Shown: positions 14,255-24,402, counted from the first letter of the stretch. The stretch: DNA of 43,133 bases from Alicyclobacillus sp. SP_1 (GCF_024706985.1 NZ_JAMCCX010000024.1:1-43133); one strand, 5' to 3'. Numbers and translations: made by a program. Notes: generated from the sequence alone by a model not told the origin.

Positions 14255-14738
14255 CTGGAATCCCGAGGAGTTGAAAATTCGACATATGGTTCTCGCCGAT
14301 GTCGATGATGTGATGAAAGTCGAGCGCCGCTCGTTTACGGCTCCTTGGTCTCGGCAAGCGTTCGTGACTGAGTTGGCGGATAATCAGTTTGCGCGGTACC
14401 TCGTTCTCGAATACAGCGGACGGGTCATTGGTTATGGCGGCGTTTGGCTCATTATCGATGAGGGGCACGTGACAAACGTCGCGGTCGATCCCGATTTTCG
14501 CGGCAAACAACTTGGTGAGCAGATGATGCGGGCACTGATGTCGCTGTGCACTTTGCAAGGAGCCCGCAAAATGACGCTCGAAGTGCGTGTCACGAATGTT
14601 GTCGCACAGAGACTCTATGAAAAATTGGGGTTTGAGACGGTGGGAGTGCGCAAAGGGTACTACACAGACAATCAAGAAGATGCTTACATCATGTGGGTCG
14701 ACTTGCCGGAATTGAATCAGGAGGCTTTTGCGGAATGA
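14244..14738 (+). CDS. rimI: ribosomal protein bS18 N-alanine acetyltransferase RimI-type
   Basis: A GNAT-fold acetyltransferase of 164 residues using acetyl-CoA. It shows the RimI pattern: IRHMVLADVDDVMKVERRSFTAPWSR, then HVTNVAVDPDFRGKQLGEQMMRAL (acetyl-CoA-binding motif A, R/Q-x-x-G-x-G/L type), then LEVRVTNVVAQRLYEKLGFETVGVRKGYY. It likely acetylates the N-terminus of ribosomal protein S18, though in Bacillales the physiological target is less clear. ATG 14244 follows AAAGGAAG. It sits inside the t6A operon, overlapping tsaB and, by ATGA, tsaD. Confidence 0.92.
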   Translation: MQSNWNPEELKIRHMVLADVDDVMKVERRSFTAPWSRQAFVTELADNQFARYLVLEYSGRVIGYGGVWLIIDEGHVTNVAVDPDFRGKQLGEQMMRALMSLCTLQGARKMTLEVRVTNVVAQRLYEKLGFETVGVRKGYYTDNQEDAYIMWVDLPELNQEAFAE

Positions 14739-15772
14739 GTGCGGTCAGAGTCCTCGGATTGGAATCCAGTTGCGACGAGACGTCTGCCGCCATCGTCGAA
14801 GGTGGATCCGTCATTGTGTCGCAGCGAACGGTCTCCCAGGTCGACACACATGCGAAGTTCGGCGGAGTTGTCCCGGAAATCGCGTCGAGACAGCATGTGC
14901 GGGTCATCACGGAGGTGGTTTCGGAGGCGTTGAGGGACGCGAAGATGAATCTTTGGGACTTGGATGGGATTGCCGTCACCTGTGGCCCCGGGTTGCTCGG
15001 CGCACTGCTCGTCGGCGTTTCTGCCGCCAAAGGATATGCGCTTGCGACGGGCTTGCCTCTGTATCCTATTCATCATATTGCGGGTCACGTTGCGGCCGTG
15101 GGTCTTTGCGGCGAATGGAGACCGCCCTTCGTCTGCCTAGTGGTGTCCGGTGGTCATACGGAGTTGTTGCTGGTGGATGCCGAGTTTCGATTTCAACGAC
15201 TCGGGGGCACCTTGGACGACGCAGTCGGAGAGGCCTACGATAAAGTTGGCCGCTTATGTGGATTGCCGTACCCTGGTGGTCCTGAAGTCGACCGCCTGGC
15301 AGAACTTGGTAATCGAGCGAAGTTTCCGTTTCCACGACCGCTCCTTGAAGAGGAGGGCTATGATTTCTCTTTCTCTGGGTTAAAGTCGGCTGTGGCCAAT
15401 CGATGGGCCAAAGCGAACCAACATGGGGAGACTGTTCAAACGGAAGATGTTTGTGCCAGTTTTCAGGCGGCTGTACTCGATGTACTCTGCCGTAAGACGG
15501 TTGCGGCTGTCCGTGCGACGGGGCTTCGACATGTGGTCGTAGCGGGAGGGGTAGCGGCCAATCTTGGACTGCGCCGACAGTTGGCTGAGGCGGGAGTGGA
15601 ACATGGTTTTACCGTCCAATTTCCAGACCTAGCCCTCTGCGGAGACAATGGTGCCATGATTGCGGCTGCCGCCGCACGCATCTGGCAGACGGGTCGAACT
15701 GCTACTCAGCAGTTGAACGCGCATGCCAGTTTGTCTCTGGAAGACTGGCAAGACCACTGGCAGACACTTTGA
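14735..15772 (+). CDS. tsaD: tRNA N6-adenosine threonylcarbamoyltransferase TsaD
   Basis: TsaD (Gcp/YgjD) is the catalytic subunit that attaches threonylcarbamoyl to A37 of tRNA. The N-terminus VLGLESSCDETSAAIV, the metal-binding pair H114/H118 in HHIAGH, the nucleotide loop VVSGGHTEL, DDAVGEAYDK, and VVAGGVAANLGLR near the end are all standard. Length 345 aa. ATG 14735 overlaps the rimI stop (ATGA), with GGAGGC about ten bases upstream. It is the last gene of the operon. Downstream, before the convergent ABC-F gene, lies a DnaA-box cluster rather than a clear terminator. Confidence 0.97.
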   Translation: MSAVRVLGLESSCDETSAAIVEGGSVIVSQRTVSQVDTHAKFGGVVPEIASRQHVRVITEVVSEALRDAKMNLWDLDGIAVTCGPGLLGALLVGVSAAKGYALATGLPLYPIHHIAGHVAAVGLCGEWRPPFVCLVVSGGHTELLLVDAEFRFQRLGGTLDDAVGEAYDKVGRLCGLPYPGGPEVDRLAELGNRAKFPFPRPLLEEEGYDFSFSGLKSAVANRWAKANQHGETVQTEDVCASFQAAVLDVLCRKTVAAVRATGLRHVVVAGGVAANLGLRRQLAEAGVEHGFTVQFPDLALCGDNGAMIAAAAARIWQTGRTATQQLNAHASLSLEDWQDHWQTL

Positions 15773-15818
15773 CGTCCAGCCTGTCGAGCCGTGTATCTCG
15801 TATGCGGTGGTTTGCGGC

Positions 15819-15927
15819 TGTGGATAAGACGCATTGTCGAAATTGGGGACAAACCGTCGAATCCTAATACACGCAAGCAAACGCCTTGTGGATAAACTTG
15901 TGCACAAAGCTATTCTTCTGTGGATAA
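15819..15927 (+). promoter_or_regulatory. cluster of three perfect DnaA boxes
   Basis: TGTGGATAA, the exact complement of the DnaA 9-mer TTATCCACA, occurs three times in the same orientation, at 15819-15827, 15887-15895 and 15919-15927. The last is inside the 3' end of the ABC-F gene. A 10-bp palindrome TTGTGCACAA (15898-15907) lies between the last two. No dnaA, dnaN or AT-rich unwinding element is nearby, so it is not a canonical origin; a DnaA titration or regulatory cluster is possible. Confidence 0.6.
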
Positions 15928-17901
15928 CTCTGCGACGGCCGTTAATTTTTCTAAATCGAGGGACGCAATTTCCCATTCTTTCCACAATTCCTCTGTGCGT
16001 TGCTCTTCGCGATGCAGTTCCTTTTGGAGGGACTGGGATGCTACCATGTCTTGGTTCGTCGCCGCCTCGGTCAGTGCGAAGGCCAATTCGGACTGTTTGT
16101 GTTCGCTCTCGGCAATCGATTGCTCCAGTGTCGCCACGCGGTCTCGCAATTTTTTCATATCTGAGGACCGGATGCGCGGTACAGAGCTCCGAGACAGCGC
16201 TGCGCTGTCCATCGTTGCAAAGGCATGTGCGGATTTTTTCAGCACCACTTCTGTTGCAGATGAATGGGTTGCGTATTTCGCGAGTTCTTCGAGTTTGTGT
16301 TGATAGTCACTATAATTTCCCGGATAGAGAGAGATTCCGGATGGACTCAAAACAGCCACATGCGTGGCGATGGCATCGATGAAGTAGCGGTCGTGAGACA
16401 CAAAGAGGAGCGTTCCCGTAAAGTCTTCAAGAGCGTCTTCAAGGACTTCTTTACTCGTCAAATCCAAATGGTTCGTGGGTTCGTCAAGCACCAACGTGTT
16501 GCTCTGTTGCAGCATTAAGCGACACAGATTGAGACGGCTTTTCTCTCCTCCAGACAGTCCCGAGACGGGTGTCTCCACATCCTCCCCACGAAAGAGAAAG
16601 CGTCCGAGAGCGGTGCGGATGGTCGTTCGGTCGAGCGTCGGATAGTCGTCCCAAAGCTGTTCCAACACGGTTTTGGAGAAGTCTAGGGAGGCCTGTTCTT
16701 GGTCGGAATACCCGAGTTCCACATGTGCTCCCCACTGTACGTGACCGGATAGGGCGGGCAACTGTCCAATCAGCGTGCGTAGAAAAGTTGTTTTGCCAAC
16801 TCCATTCGGACCGATGATGGCAATCCGCTGCCCTCTTTGAACGTTGAGTTGAATATCCGTTGCAAGGACTGTCGTGCCATAGCCGATGGATGCATGGTCT
16901 ACCAGGAGAACGTCGCGGCCAGAAGGGCGAGCTTCCTGGAAAGACAGACTGAGTTTTGCAGAAGCCCCTTGTGGGCGCTCGAGAGGAACGAGTTTTTCGA
17001 GCATGCGGCGCCGACTCTGTGCTCGTTTGGTGGTAGAGGCACGGACGATATTTTTTTGTATAAATTGTTCCATTCGAGCAATTTCTTTTTGCTGGGCCTC
17101 AAATTCCCGCGTTTGACTGGCCAAGGAGGCTGCTTTAGATTCGACATAATCCGTATAGTTGCCAGGATAGACCAGAGTCTTTCCAGCATTCACTTCGACA
17201 ATGGTGGTTGCCACTTTGTCGAGAAAGTAGCGGTCGTGAGATACGACGACCATGGCACCAGCGTAGCTCACCAAATACGATTCCAGCCAAGAGAGAGTAT
17301 CTGTGTCCAAATAGTTACTCGGTTCATCGAGCAGAAGGATGTTGGGGCGAGACGCCAAGAGGCGAGCCAGCGACAAGCGTGTCTTCTGCCCACCACTCAA
17401 TTGACCCGTGGGTAGTGAGTGCAGTGCTGGGGAGAAGTCAAGGCCGTCCAATACGCGCCGAATGTTGGCGTCCACACTATAACCGTCCATATCCTCAAAA
17501 GTTTTCTGCAAAAGCGCATACCGCTCAACGACCGCTTCATACAGGGCATCATTGGTATAGACGTCTGGTCTACCCATCTCTTCTTCTGTAGCACGAAGTT
17601 CGCTCTCCACGGCGTGCACCCCAGAAAACGCTTGGCCCACGAAATCATAAACCGTCAAATTCTCTTCGCCACTCGCCGCATATTGGGAGACATACCCGAT
17701 TGTCAAGCCTTTTGTTATAGAAACTTCGCCGCCATCTGGTTGCAACTCCCCGGTCAAGAGGCGGAGGAGGGTCGTTTTGCCTGCTCCGTTTGTCCCAATC
17801 ACGGCAATTCGATCCCGCTCTTGCATCACCAGCGAAGCGTCTTTCAGCACGTCTTTGCCATCAAACGATTTTGTCAGGTGACTTGCCTGCAAAACAATCA
17901 T
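15910..17901 (-). CDS. ABC-F family ATPase (YdiF-like)
   Basis: A 663-residue soluble protein with two ABC domains and no membrane segment. ABC1 has Walker A GTNGAGKT (36-43), signature LSGGQ (168-172) and LLDEPSNYLD; ABC2 has GPNGVGKT (364-371), LSGGE (449-453) and LDEPTNHLD. Between them is the charged ABC-F linker (about 250-320) that in relatives reaches the P-site tRNA, and the C-terminus is a Lys/Glu-rich coiled coil. ABC-F proteins act on the ribosome in translation quality control or antibiotic resistance. Its place next to tsaD matches ydiF of Bacillus, so a housekeeping role is likelier than resistance. ATG 17901 follows GGGGGAC; the in-frame extension upstream is not family-like. 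Confidence 0.92.
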   Translation of the reverse strand: MIVLQASHLTKSFDGKDVLKDASLVMQERDRIAVIGTNGAGKTTLLRLLTGELQPDGGEVSITKGLTIGYVSQYAASGEENLTVYDFVGQAFSGVHAVESELRATEEEMGRPDVYTNDALYEAVVERYALLQKTFEDMDGYSVDANIRRVLDGLDFSPALHSLPTGQLSGGQKTRLSLARLLASRPNILLLDEPSNYLDTDTLSWLESYLVSYAGAMVVVSHDRYFLDKVATTIVEVNAGKTLVYPGNYTDYVESKAASLASQTREFEAQQKEIARMEQFIQKNIVRASTTKRAQSRRRMLEKLVPLERPQGASAKLSLSFQEARPSGRDVLLVDHASIGYGTTVLATDIQLNVQRGQRIAIIGPNGVGKTTFLRTLIGQLPALSGHVQWGAHVELGYSDQEQASLDFSKTVLEQLWDDYPTLDRTTIRTALGRFLFRGEDVETPVSGLSGGEKSRLNLCRLMLQQSNTLVLDEPTNHLDLTSKEVLEDALEDFTGTLLFVSHDRYFIDAIATHVAVLSPSGISLYPGNYSDYQHKLEELAKYATHSSATEVVLKKSAHAFATMDSAALSRSSVPRIRSSDMKKLRDRVATLEQSIAESEHKQSELAFALTEAATNQDMVASQSLQKELHREEQRTEELWKEWEIASLDLEKLTAVAELSTEE

Positions 17902-17944
17902 TTTCAGTCCCCCAAGCTGCATACACTCTAGAAAATTCAGGTTG

Positions 17945-17964
17945 GTACAGGCTCGAGCCTGTAC
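17945..17964. promoter_or_regulatory. 20-bp perfect palindrome between divergent genes
   Basis: The half-site GTACAGGCTC is followed immediately by its exact reverse complement. It lies 43 bp upstream of the ABC-F start (minus) and 87 bp upstream of the PAP2 gene (plus), a position fitting an operator for either or a leader hairpin of ABC-F. No T tract follows on either strand. Confidence 0.6.
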
Positions 17965-18051
17965 ATTTCTGCCGTCAATTCCCCTTTCCAGTTTACTCGC
18001 TCGCGACGGGTGGGGAAAGCGCGGAACACGGAGCACTGAAAGGGGATTGCC

Positions 18052-18969
18052 ATGACACGCCCGGACTTTCCGCTACCGAAAGGATTCCTCTGGCAGTATG
18101 AGTGGATTCAGTGGCTTCAAGCACACTCCAACCCGTGGTTGGATTCCATAGCAAAGGGACTGTCCTTGCTCGGCAACGAGCAGTTTTATCTGCTTGCCAT
18201 TCCCATTGTATTCTGGTCGGTTCACCGCAAGCTCGGGCTCCGCCTCGGGTATATCTTCCTGTTCGGCATGTGGCTGAATTCGTGGCTCAAAGTGCTGATA
18301 GGCATTGTCCGTCCCATTGGCATACCAGGCATTCAGTCCGCGAAGGTTGCATCGGCGACAGGGTATTCCATGCCGAGCGGACACGCTCAGGGAACCATGA
18401 CGTTTTGGATGCTACTCTCTTCTCTTTTGAAGCGTCGCATCGCCCTCTGGATTGGGATGATTCTGGTCTTGCTCGTGGGCTGGTCTCGTATCGTACTCGG
18501 TCTGCACTGGCCACTCGACGTCATGGTGGGCTGGGGTATTGGTCTCCTTGTTGCGAGTTTGGGGTGGGCTCTGGGGGGATGGTGGACGTATCGCCAATTC
18601 TCCTTTTCATCCCGCGCGTACCTTGCCGTGGTACTGCCGCTCCTCATGCTCGCCCTGCACACGACACCGACCGGGAAGGAGTACGCGGTGTTTCTCCTGA
18701 GTCTAGGCTTGGGTGCGCTCTTTGAGGAACACTTCCTTCATACGGAAATCGAAGACGGCTGGTGGCGGCGAATTTTTTCCAGCGTGATCGGCATCGCTGG
18801 CTTGATTGCGATACAATGGGGAATGAAGCGATGGGGAAGCACAGAGGAGGTGCTTCTTGTCCGCGATGCAGCTATTGGGTTGTTTGCCACTGTGGTTGCA
18901 CCGTGGCTGTTCCTGAAGTGTGGACTTTATCGTCGGGAGGGAAGCCATCCTCACCATGCCGGAAAATGA
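18052..18969 (+). CDS. PAP2-family membrane phosphatase
   Basis: A 305-residue protein with about seven hydrophobic segments. The three PAP2 motifs are seen: a degenerate first one (KVLIGIVRP), PSGHAQG, and SRIVLGLHWPLDV, carrying the catalytic histidines. Members remove phosphate from phosphatidate, undecaprenyl pyrophosphate or similar lipids at the outer membrane face; the substrate here is unknown. ATG 18052 follows AAAGGGG. It overlaps the formyl-THF cyclo-ligase start, so it heads an operon continuing into the molybdenum cofactor genes. Confidence 0.9.
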   Translation: MTRPDFPLPKGFLWQYEWIQWLQAHSNPWLDSIAKGLSLLGNEQFYLLAIPIVFWSVHRKLGLRLGYIFLFGMWLNSWLKVLIGIVRPIGIPGIQSAKVASATGYSMPSGHAQGTMTFWMLLSSLLKRRIALWIGMILVLLVGWSRIVLGLHWPLDVMVGWGIGLLVASLGWALGGWWTYRQFSFSSRAYLAVVLPLLMLALHTTPTGKEYAVFLLSLGLGALFEEHFLHTEIEDGWWRRIFSSVIGIAGLIAIQWGMKRWGSTEEVLLVRDAAIGLFATVVAPWLFLKCGLYRREGSHPHHAGK

Positions 18970-19591
18970 GAGAGTAGTCGGCCCAGCAGAGGCCGCGCTG
19001 TTGGCCGAGAAGGGTGCCTTGCGTCGAGAACTCTTGGCGCGACGGAGCAGTCAGTCGGAGGAAGAGCGAAGCAGATTAGACGCCCGGATTCGCGCGCATG
19101 CTCTCAACTGGGTGACGGCGACGTTTGCAAAACGGCCGTTAACCATTGCTTTGTACCGAAGCATCCGCGGCGAGGTCAATCTGCACCCGCTCGGCGAACA
19201 ACTGCGCGTGCTCGCGCATCACACGGTCTATCCGCGCACGGAGGCGGATGGACCGTTCATGAATTTTTACCGCGTGACGGCGGACGATGGCTTTGAAACG
19301 GGCCGATTCCACATTCCTGAACCGCTTGCCTCTGCGGACAGCCTGGTTTCGGTTGCAGACCTGGATGTCGTGTTCGTACCTGGTCTGGCGTTTGCAAAGG
19401 ACGGCAACCGGCTGGGATACGGCGCAGGTTTTTACGATCGCGCTTTGAACTACCCACTCTTTCATGGTCATGCGGTGGGTGTGTTGTACCAGTTTCAGTG
19501 TCGTCCGTCCATCCCTGCGGGTGCGCACGACAGGCCCATGGACTTTCTGCTGTCGGAAGGAGGCGTCCATCGGTGCGAGCGCTCGGTCTAG
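18956..19591 (+). CDS. 5-formyltetrahydrofolate cyclo-ligase
   Basis: This enzyme (MTHFS) converts 5-formyl-THF and ATP to 5,10-methenyl-THF, recovering a dead-end folate. The features seen are ALRRELLARRSSQSEEE at the N-terminus, RSIRGEVNLHPL, DVVFVPGLAFAKDGNRLGYGAGFYDRAL (the family signature with the ATP-binding GxGxGxYDR loop) and PAGAHDRPMDFLLSE. It is about 211 aa. ATG 18956 is 14 nt before the end of the PAP2 gene; the GGGAGG site (18935-18940) is rather far, so an in-frame GTG at 18920 cannot be excluded. The last 19 nt overlap mobA. Confidence 0.93.
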   Translation: MPENERVVGPAEAALLAEKGALRRELLARRSSQSEEERSRLDARIRAHALNWVTATFAKRPLTIALYRSIRGEVNLHPLGEQLRVLAHHTVYPRTEADGPFMNFYRVTADDGFETGRFHIPEPLASADSLVSVADLDVVFVPGLAFAKDGNRLGYGAGFYDRALNYPLFHGHAVGVLYQFQCRPSIPAGAHDRPMDFLLSEGGVHRCERSV

Positions 19592-20229
19592 TGTTGGCGG
19601 GTGGGCAGAGCCGCAGAATGGGCCAGGATAAACTGGCGTTGCCGGTGTCTCCGAACGAACGGCAAACCGTTGTGATGGCGGTCGTGGCGGCGGTGTCTCA
19701 ACAGGCCGAGGTTGTTCGCGTGATTCGTCCGCCGCTCATCGAGGACGTCCCGCTTGTAGCTGGAAGGTATGGGTTAGGGGCGGATCGGACAGGAAAAACC
19801 GCAAAGATTGAGACGGTTTACGATGCAAGCGCGCACCAAGGTCCGCTTCAGGCATTGGCGGGAGCTTGGCCTGAGGAGCCGGATGCGTGGGACTGTGTTC
19901 TCGTAGCCGCTGGCGACATACCAGGACTTTCCGGAAGTACGTTGGGGGCGTGCGCCGAGGCGTTGATGGAGAGTATGGAGGCAGACGGGGTACTTTGCGT
20001 CTATCAAGGACGACCACAGCCCTTAGTGGCTGCGTATCGCTGGCGAGTCGGGCAAATTTTTCAAAAGCTGGCCAGGCAGGGCGAGCATCGTATACAGAAC
20101 GCGCTGCGGGAGGTACCTTGTAAAATGTTGGATAGGCCTGAGTTCGCATCCAACGAGTGGGAATTGCGGCCGATTCACACGCCGGAGGATTATCGCGCCT
20201 GGTTGGAGAGAAGGGAGGCAGGGCGATGA
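19573..20229 (+). CDS. mobA: molybdenum cofactor guanylyltransferase MobA
   Basis: MobA joins GMP (from GTP) to molybdopterin to make the MGD cofactor used by DMSO-reductase-family enzymes such as nitrate reductase and formate dehydrogenase. The nucleotidyltransferase signature LVLAGGQSRRMGQDKLAL is at the N-terminus, with VAAGDIPGL as the metal-binding Asp loop. GTG 19573 has GGAGG about nine bases upstream and gives a 218-residue protein starting at the signature. MobA's stop overlaps the next gene by ATGA. Confidence 0.92.
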   Translation: MRALGLVLAGGQSRRMGQDKLALPVSPNERQTVVMAVVAAVSQQAEVVRVIRPPLIEDVPLVAGRYGLGADRTGKTAKIETVYDASAHQGPLQALAGAWPEEPDAWDCVLVAAGDIPGLSGSTLGACAEALMESMEADGVLCVYQGRPQPLVAAYRWRVGQIFQKLARQGEHRIQNALREVPCKMLDRPEFASNEWELRPIHTPEDYRAWLERREAGR

Positions 20230-21221
20230 AATATAAAGAAATTCCTGTGGAAGACGCTATTGGTTTGACGTTGGCACACGATATGACGCAAATTGTGCCC
20301 GGCGAATTCAAAGGTACAGCTTTTCACAAAGGGCACGTGATTCAAGAAGAAGATGTTCCGAGGCTTTACGACATGGGCAAACGCCATATCTATGTGCTCG
20401 AGTTGGAAGCGGGGGAAGTTCATGAAAACGATGCGGCTATCCGCATGGCGAACGCCCTGGCTGGCCCTCATGTGAAACTGTCCGACGTACATGAGGGGAA
20501 AGTGGTCTTGAAGGCTGCTTCGGCGGGCATGCTGTGGGTCGACGTGCGCCGCGTGACGGCGATGAATCTCATCGATGATGTTTCCATCGCTACGCGCACC
20601 CCTTATCTGCATGTGGATGAAGGAACATCCATCGCGGGCGTCCGTCCTATTCCACTGGTCATCGACGAAGAGAAGGTGCGGGCCGTGGAGCTCATCGCCG
20701 AAGAAGCCGTCGGAGGCAAGGCGATGATCGATGTGCTTCCGTACAAGCCACAGCGGGTCGTCTTGGTGACCACTGGGAGTGAAATTGAGTCAGGTCGCAT
20801 TGTCGACAAGGCCGGACCAGTGCTGCGAGGCAAATTTGCTCGCTATGGGCTGGAAGTATTGCGTCAAGAATTCGTCGGAGATGATGTTTCGCGCATTGAG
20901 CAGGCGCTCAAGACGGCCCACGCCGACGGCGCCACGTTAGTTTGCGTCACAGGCGGTATGTCGGTCGATCCCGATGACAAATCGCCACTCGCTATTCGCA
21001 ACGCGGCCACCCATGTGGTGACTTACGGCACGCCCATCCTACCAGGCTCTATGTTGATGTTGGCCTATTTGCGCGACATGACCATCTTTGGTCTTCCGGG
21101 TGCTGTGATTTATGACGAACGAACGTCATTTGACCTGCTGTTGCCACGAGTTTTGGCGGGAATCGCCGTGACGAAACAGGACATTGCTCCGCTCGGCGTG
21201 GGGGGATGGCTGAATGTCTGA
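20226..21221 (+). CDS. molybdopterin-binding protein (MoeA/MoaB-like domain)
   Basis: A 331-residue protein. The C-terminal half is a MoaB/MogA/MoeA-type molybdopterin-binding domain (VVLVTTGSEIESGRIVDKAGPVL, CVTGGMSVDPDD, ILPGSMLMLAYL, IFGLPGAVIYDERTSFDLLLPRVLAG). The N-terminal half (EDAIGLTLAHDMTQIVPGEFKGTAFHKGHVIQEEDVPRLYDMGK) has a shortened MoeA-like region rather than the full four-domain MoeA. It probably helps insert or sense molybdenum cofactor; true molybdotransferase activity is uncertain. It overlaps mobA at its start and mobB at its end. Confidence 0.88.
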   Translation: MKYKEIPVEDAIGLTLAHDMTQIVPGEFKGTAFHKGHVIQEEDVPRLYDMGKRHIYVLELEAGEVHENDAAIRMANALAGPHVKLSDVHEGKVVLKAASAGMLWVDVRRVTAMNLIDDVSIATRTPYLHVDEGTSIAGVRPIPLVIDEEKVRAVELIAEEAVGGKAMIDVLPYKPQRVVLVTTGSEIESGRIVDKAGPVLRGKFARYGLEVLRQEFVGDDVSRIEQALKTAHADGATLVCVTGGMSVDPDDKSPLAIRNAATHVVTYGTPILPGSMLMLAYLRDMTIFGLPGAVIYDERTSFDLLLPRVLAGIAVTKQDIAPLGVGGWLNV

Positions 21222-21852
21222 GCCGTGTGTGGTCGGCGTGGTTGGATACTCTGGCGCTGGAAAGACAACGGTGGTTCTGAAGTTGATTCGCCACTTTCAG
21301 AGCAAAGGGAAATCTGTGGCCATCGTGAAGCACGACGGACACGCCGACACATCCGTGCTCGCGACCCATGAGACTCTGCGGGAGACTTTGCGGAACAAGG
21401 AGTTGCCGACCCGTTCAACGTGGCAAAAACCCGACAGCGATACGGACAGGTTTGAAAGAGCAGGTGCCCTGGCTACCATGGTCATAGGAGGTGGCCGAGT
21501 ACTATGGTCGGCGCCTCATCCGGAGACGGTCAACCCACCCGACTGGGCGTTGGAATCCGTGCGGGAGTGGGCTCCGGCGGTCGACGTGATTGTCATGGAG
21601 GGCTTTAAACATGGGGCGTTTCCAAAAATCGCGGTGGCAGCGACGGTTGCAAAGCTCGAGGAGTTGCTCTCCCAGTTAGCATCGGGTACGGTCGTCGCTG
21701 GATTGGTTTGGACCGGAGATCGTCTCGACGGCGCCAGCGACGTGCGTGGGGTCAGAGTGTTCGCATCGGATCGATGGGAGCAATTTGTGGACTTCTTAGA
21801 CCAACAGACGTGCTTAGACTTCGGACCGTCATCCTCGGGCAACTGTCGTTAG
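21214..21852 (+). CDS. mobB: molybdopterin-guanine dinucleotide biosynthesis protein MobB
   Basis: A GTP-binding accessory of MGD synthesis, 212 aa. The P-loop GYSGAGKTT is near residue 11, followed by VAIVKHDGH (the typical KHxxH region), DTDRFERAGA, and VIVMEGFKH. ATG 21214 overlaps the previous stop by 8 nt. It is the last gene of the PAP2-MTHFS-mobA-moeA-like-mobB run. The neighbourhood suggests the organism makes a MGD-dependent oxidoreductase, encoded elsewhere. Confidence 0.93.
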   Translation: MSEPCVVGVVGYSGAGKTTVVLKLIRHFQSKGKSVAIVKHDGHADTSVLATHETLRETLRNKELPTRSTWQKPDSDTDRFERAGALATMVIGGGRVLWSAPHPETVNPPDWALESVREWAPAVDVIVMEGFKHGAFPKIAVAATVAKLEELLSQLASGTVVAGLVWTGDRLDGASDVRGVRVFASDRWEQFVDFLDQQTCLDFGPSSSGNCR

Positions 21853-21889
21853 ACATCCCAAATCTCAAAAAAAAAGTTCTTCAACATGC

Positions 21890-21918
21890 TTGCAAAGCGA
21901 AGACTAAGTGAGTATCAT
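21890..21918 (+). promoter_or_regulatory. sigma-A promoter of groESL
   Basis: TTGCAA (21890-21895) and TATCAT (21913-21918) are separated by 17 bp. The predicted transcription start lies just before the CIRCE element, the standard arrangement for HrcA repression. Confidence 0.8.
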
Positions 21919-21929
21919 TAGGGCTGGTG

Positions 21930-21956
21930 TTAGCACTCAAACGAGATGAGTGCTAA
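21930..21956 (+). promoter_or_regulatory. CIRCE element (HrcA operator)
   Basis: TTAGCACTC (21930-21938), nine bases, then GAGTGCTAA (21948-21956): a perfect CIRCE inverted repeat. HrcA binds it and represses groESL until heat stress occupies GroEL. An ATG inside it is not the groES start. Confidence 0.97.
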
Positions 21957-21993
21957 CAAAGTCGGGTTTTATGATGACGAGGAGGGTGTTCCT

Positions 21994-22278
21994 ATGCTGA
22001 AGCCACTCGCAGACCGCGTTGTGGTCCGACCGGTAGAACGTGAGGAGAAGACCGCGAGCGGGATTTTCCTGCCGGACAATGCGAAAGAAAAACCGCAAGA
22101 AGGCGAAATTATGGCTGTTGGTGCTGGTCGTTATGAAGATGGCAAAAGAATTGCACTCGATGTCAAAGTCGGCGACCGCGTCATTTACTCTAAGTACGCT
22201 GGTACGGAAATCAAAGTGGACAATGAAGAAGTGCTGATTCTGCGCGAGAGCGACATTCTCGCAATTGTTGAGAAGTAA
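21994..22278 (+). CDS. groES: co-chaperonin GroES
   Basis: The 94-residue 10-kDa chaperonin that caps the GroEL ring. It shows [37 protein letters not shown] with the mobile loop (about 17-33), and [15 protein letters not shown] near the end. ATG 21994 follows GAGGAGGGTG; a longer in-frame reading from 21946 would begin inside CIRCE. It is transcribed with groEL from the CIRCE-controlled promoter, 27 bp apart. Confidence 0.98.
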   Translation: MLKPLADRVVVRPVEREEKTASGIFLPDNAKEKPQEGEIMAVGAGRYEDGKRIALDVKVGDRVIYSKYAGTEIKVDNEEVLILRESDILAIVEK

Positions 22279-22302
22279 TCTACATAGGACAGGGAGGTTT
22301 GA

Positions 22303-23934
<1,632 letters not shown>

Positions 23935-23986
23935 TTTTCTTCACCCCTGTGGCCATGAATATGGTTACGAGTGTGGAGCAGAACGT

Positions 23987-24015
23987 GAGGGACCCCGGTA
24001 GGGTCCCTCTTTTTT
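23987..24015 (+). terminator. intrinsic terminator of groESL
   Basis: GAGGGACCC (23987-23995) and GGGTCCCTC (24001-24009) form a perfect 9-bp stem followed by TTTTTT. Confidence 0.95.
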
Positions 24016-24202
24016 CGTGAAAGCCATTTTGTGAGTTCTAAATCTCGCTCTTCCGGCATCTCGAAGGTCTGCTGGGAAGGATTATCAGAGTCGTTGGCGA
24101 AGGTAACTATAAGCTGATTTCGACAACATCAGCGCTCCTGCAGCCAGTCCTACTTTAGAACAGACGGCGAGGCTCGGGAATTTCCGTAAGGAGGTGGGGA
24201 GA

Positions 24203-24385
24203 ATGGTTCAAGGATTGGGCGCATTGCATACTGCAGTGCAAATTGACTTATTGCACCAAAAACTACAAACTGAGCAACAAACCGTTCAGAGACTCAGTGC
24301 ACAGCCGAAAGTTGCTGGTGTCACGCACATTGCGGGGACGACTGGCACCTCTGCTGCCGGTCAAATTGTCGATGCGTACGCGTAA
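24203..24385 (+). CDS. small hypothetical protein, possibly YjfB-like, 60 aa
   Basis: ATG 24203 follows an excellent AAGGAGGTG site (from 24188). The protein has an amphipathic N-terminal helix rich in Gln and Leu (GALHTAVQIDLLHQKLQTEQQTVQRL) and a small-residue tail (AGTTGTSAAGQIVDAYA). This loosely resembles the YjfB 'putative motility protein' family, but I cannot confirm it. It is immediately followed, ten-odd bases after its stop, by a c-di-GMP riboswitch and its terminator, which makes a link with the motile-sessile switch tempting. The upstream stretch (24016-24202) holds a GCTGAT/ATCAGC hairpin (24113-24133) and no clear promoter. Confidence 0.6.
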   Translation: MVQGLGALHTAVQIDLLHQKLQTEQQTVQRLSAQPKVAGVTHIAGTTGTSAAGQIVDAYA

Positions 24386-24402
24386 CGGTGTTTTCATTTG
24401 GA

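Noticed and set aside
15773-15930. Possible replication origin because of DnaA boxes
   Set aside because: No dnaA, dnaN, AT-rich unwinding region or strand-switch of housekeeping genes nearby; the boxes are reported only as a cluster.
21946-21993. N-terminal extension of GroES starting inside CIRCE
   Set aside because: The proper ribosome site and family N-terminus are at 21994; the extension is operator and leader sequence.
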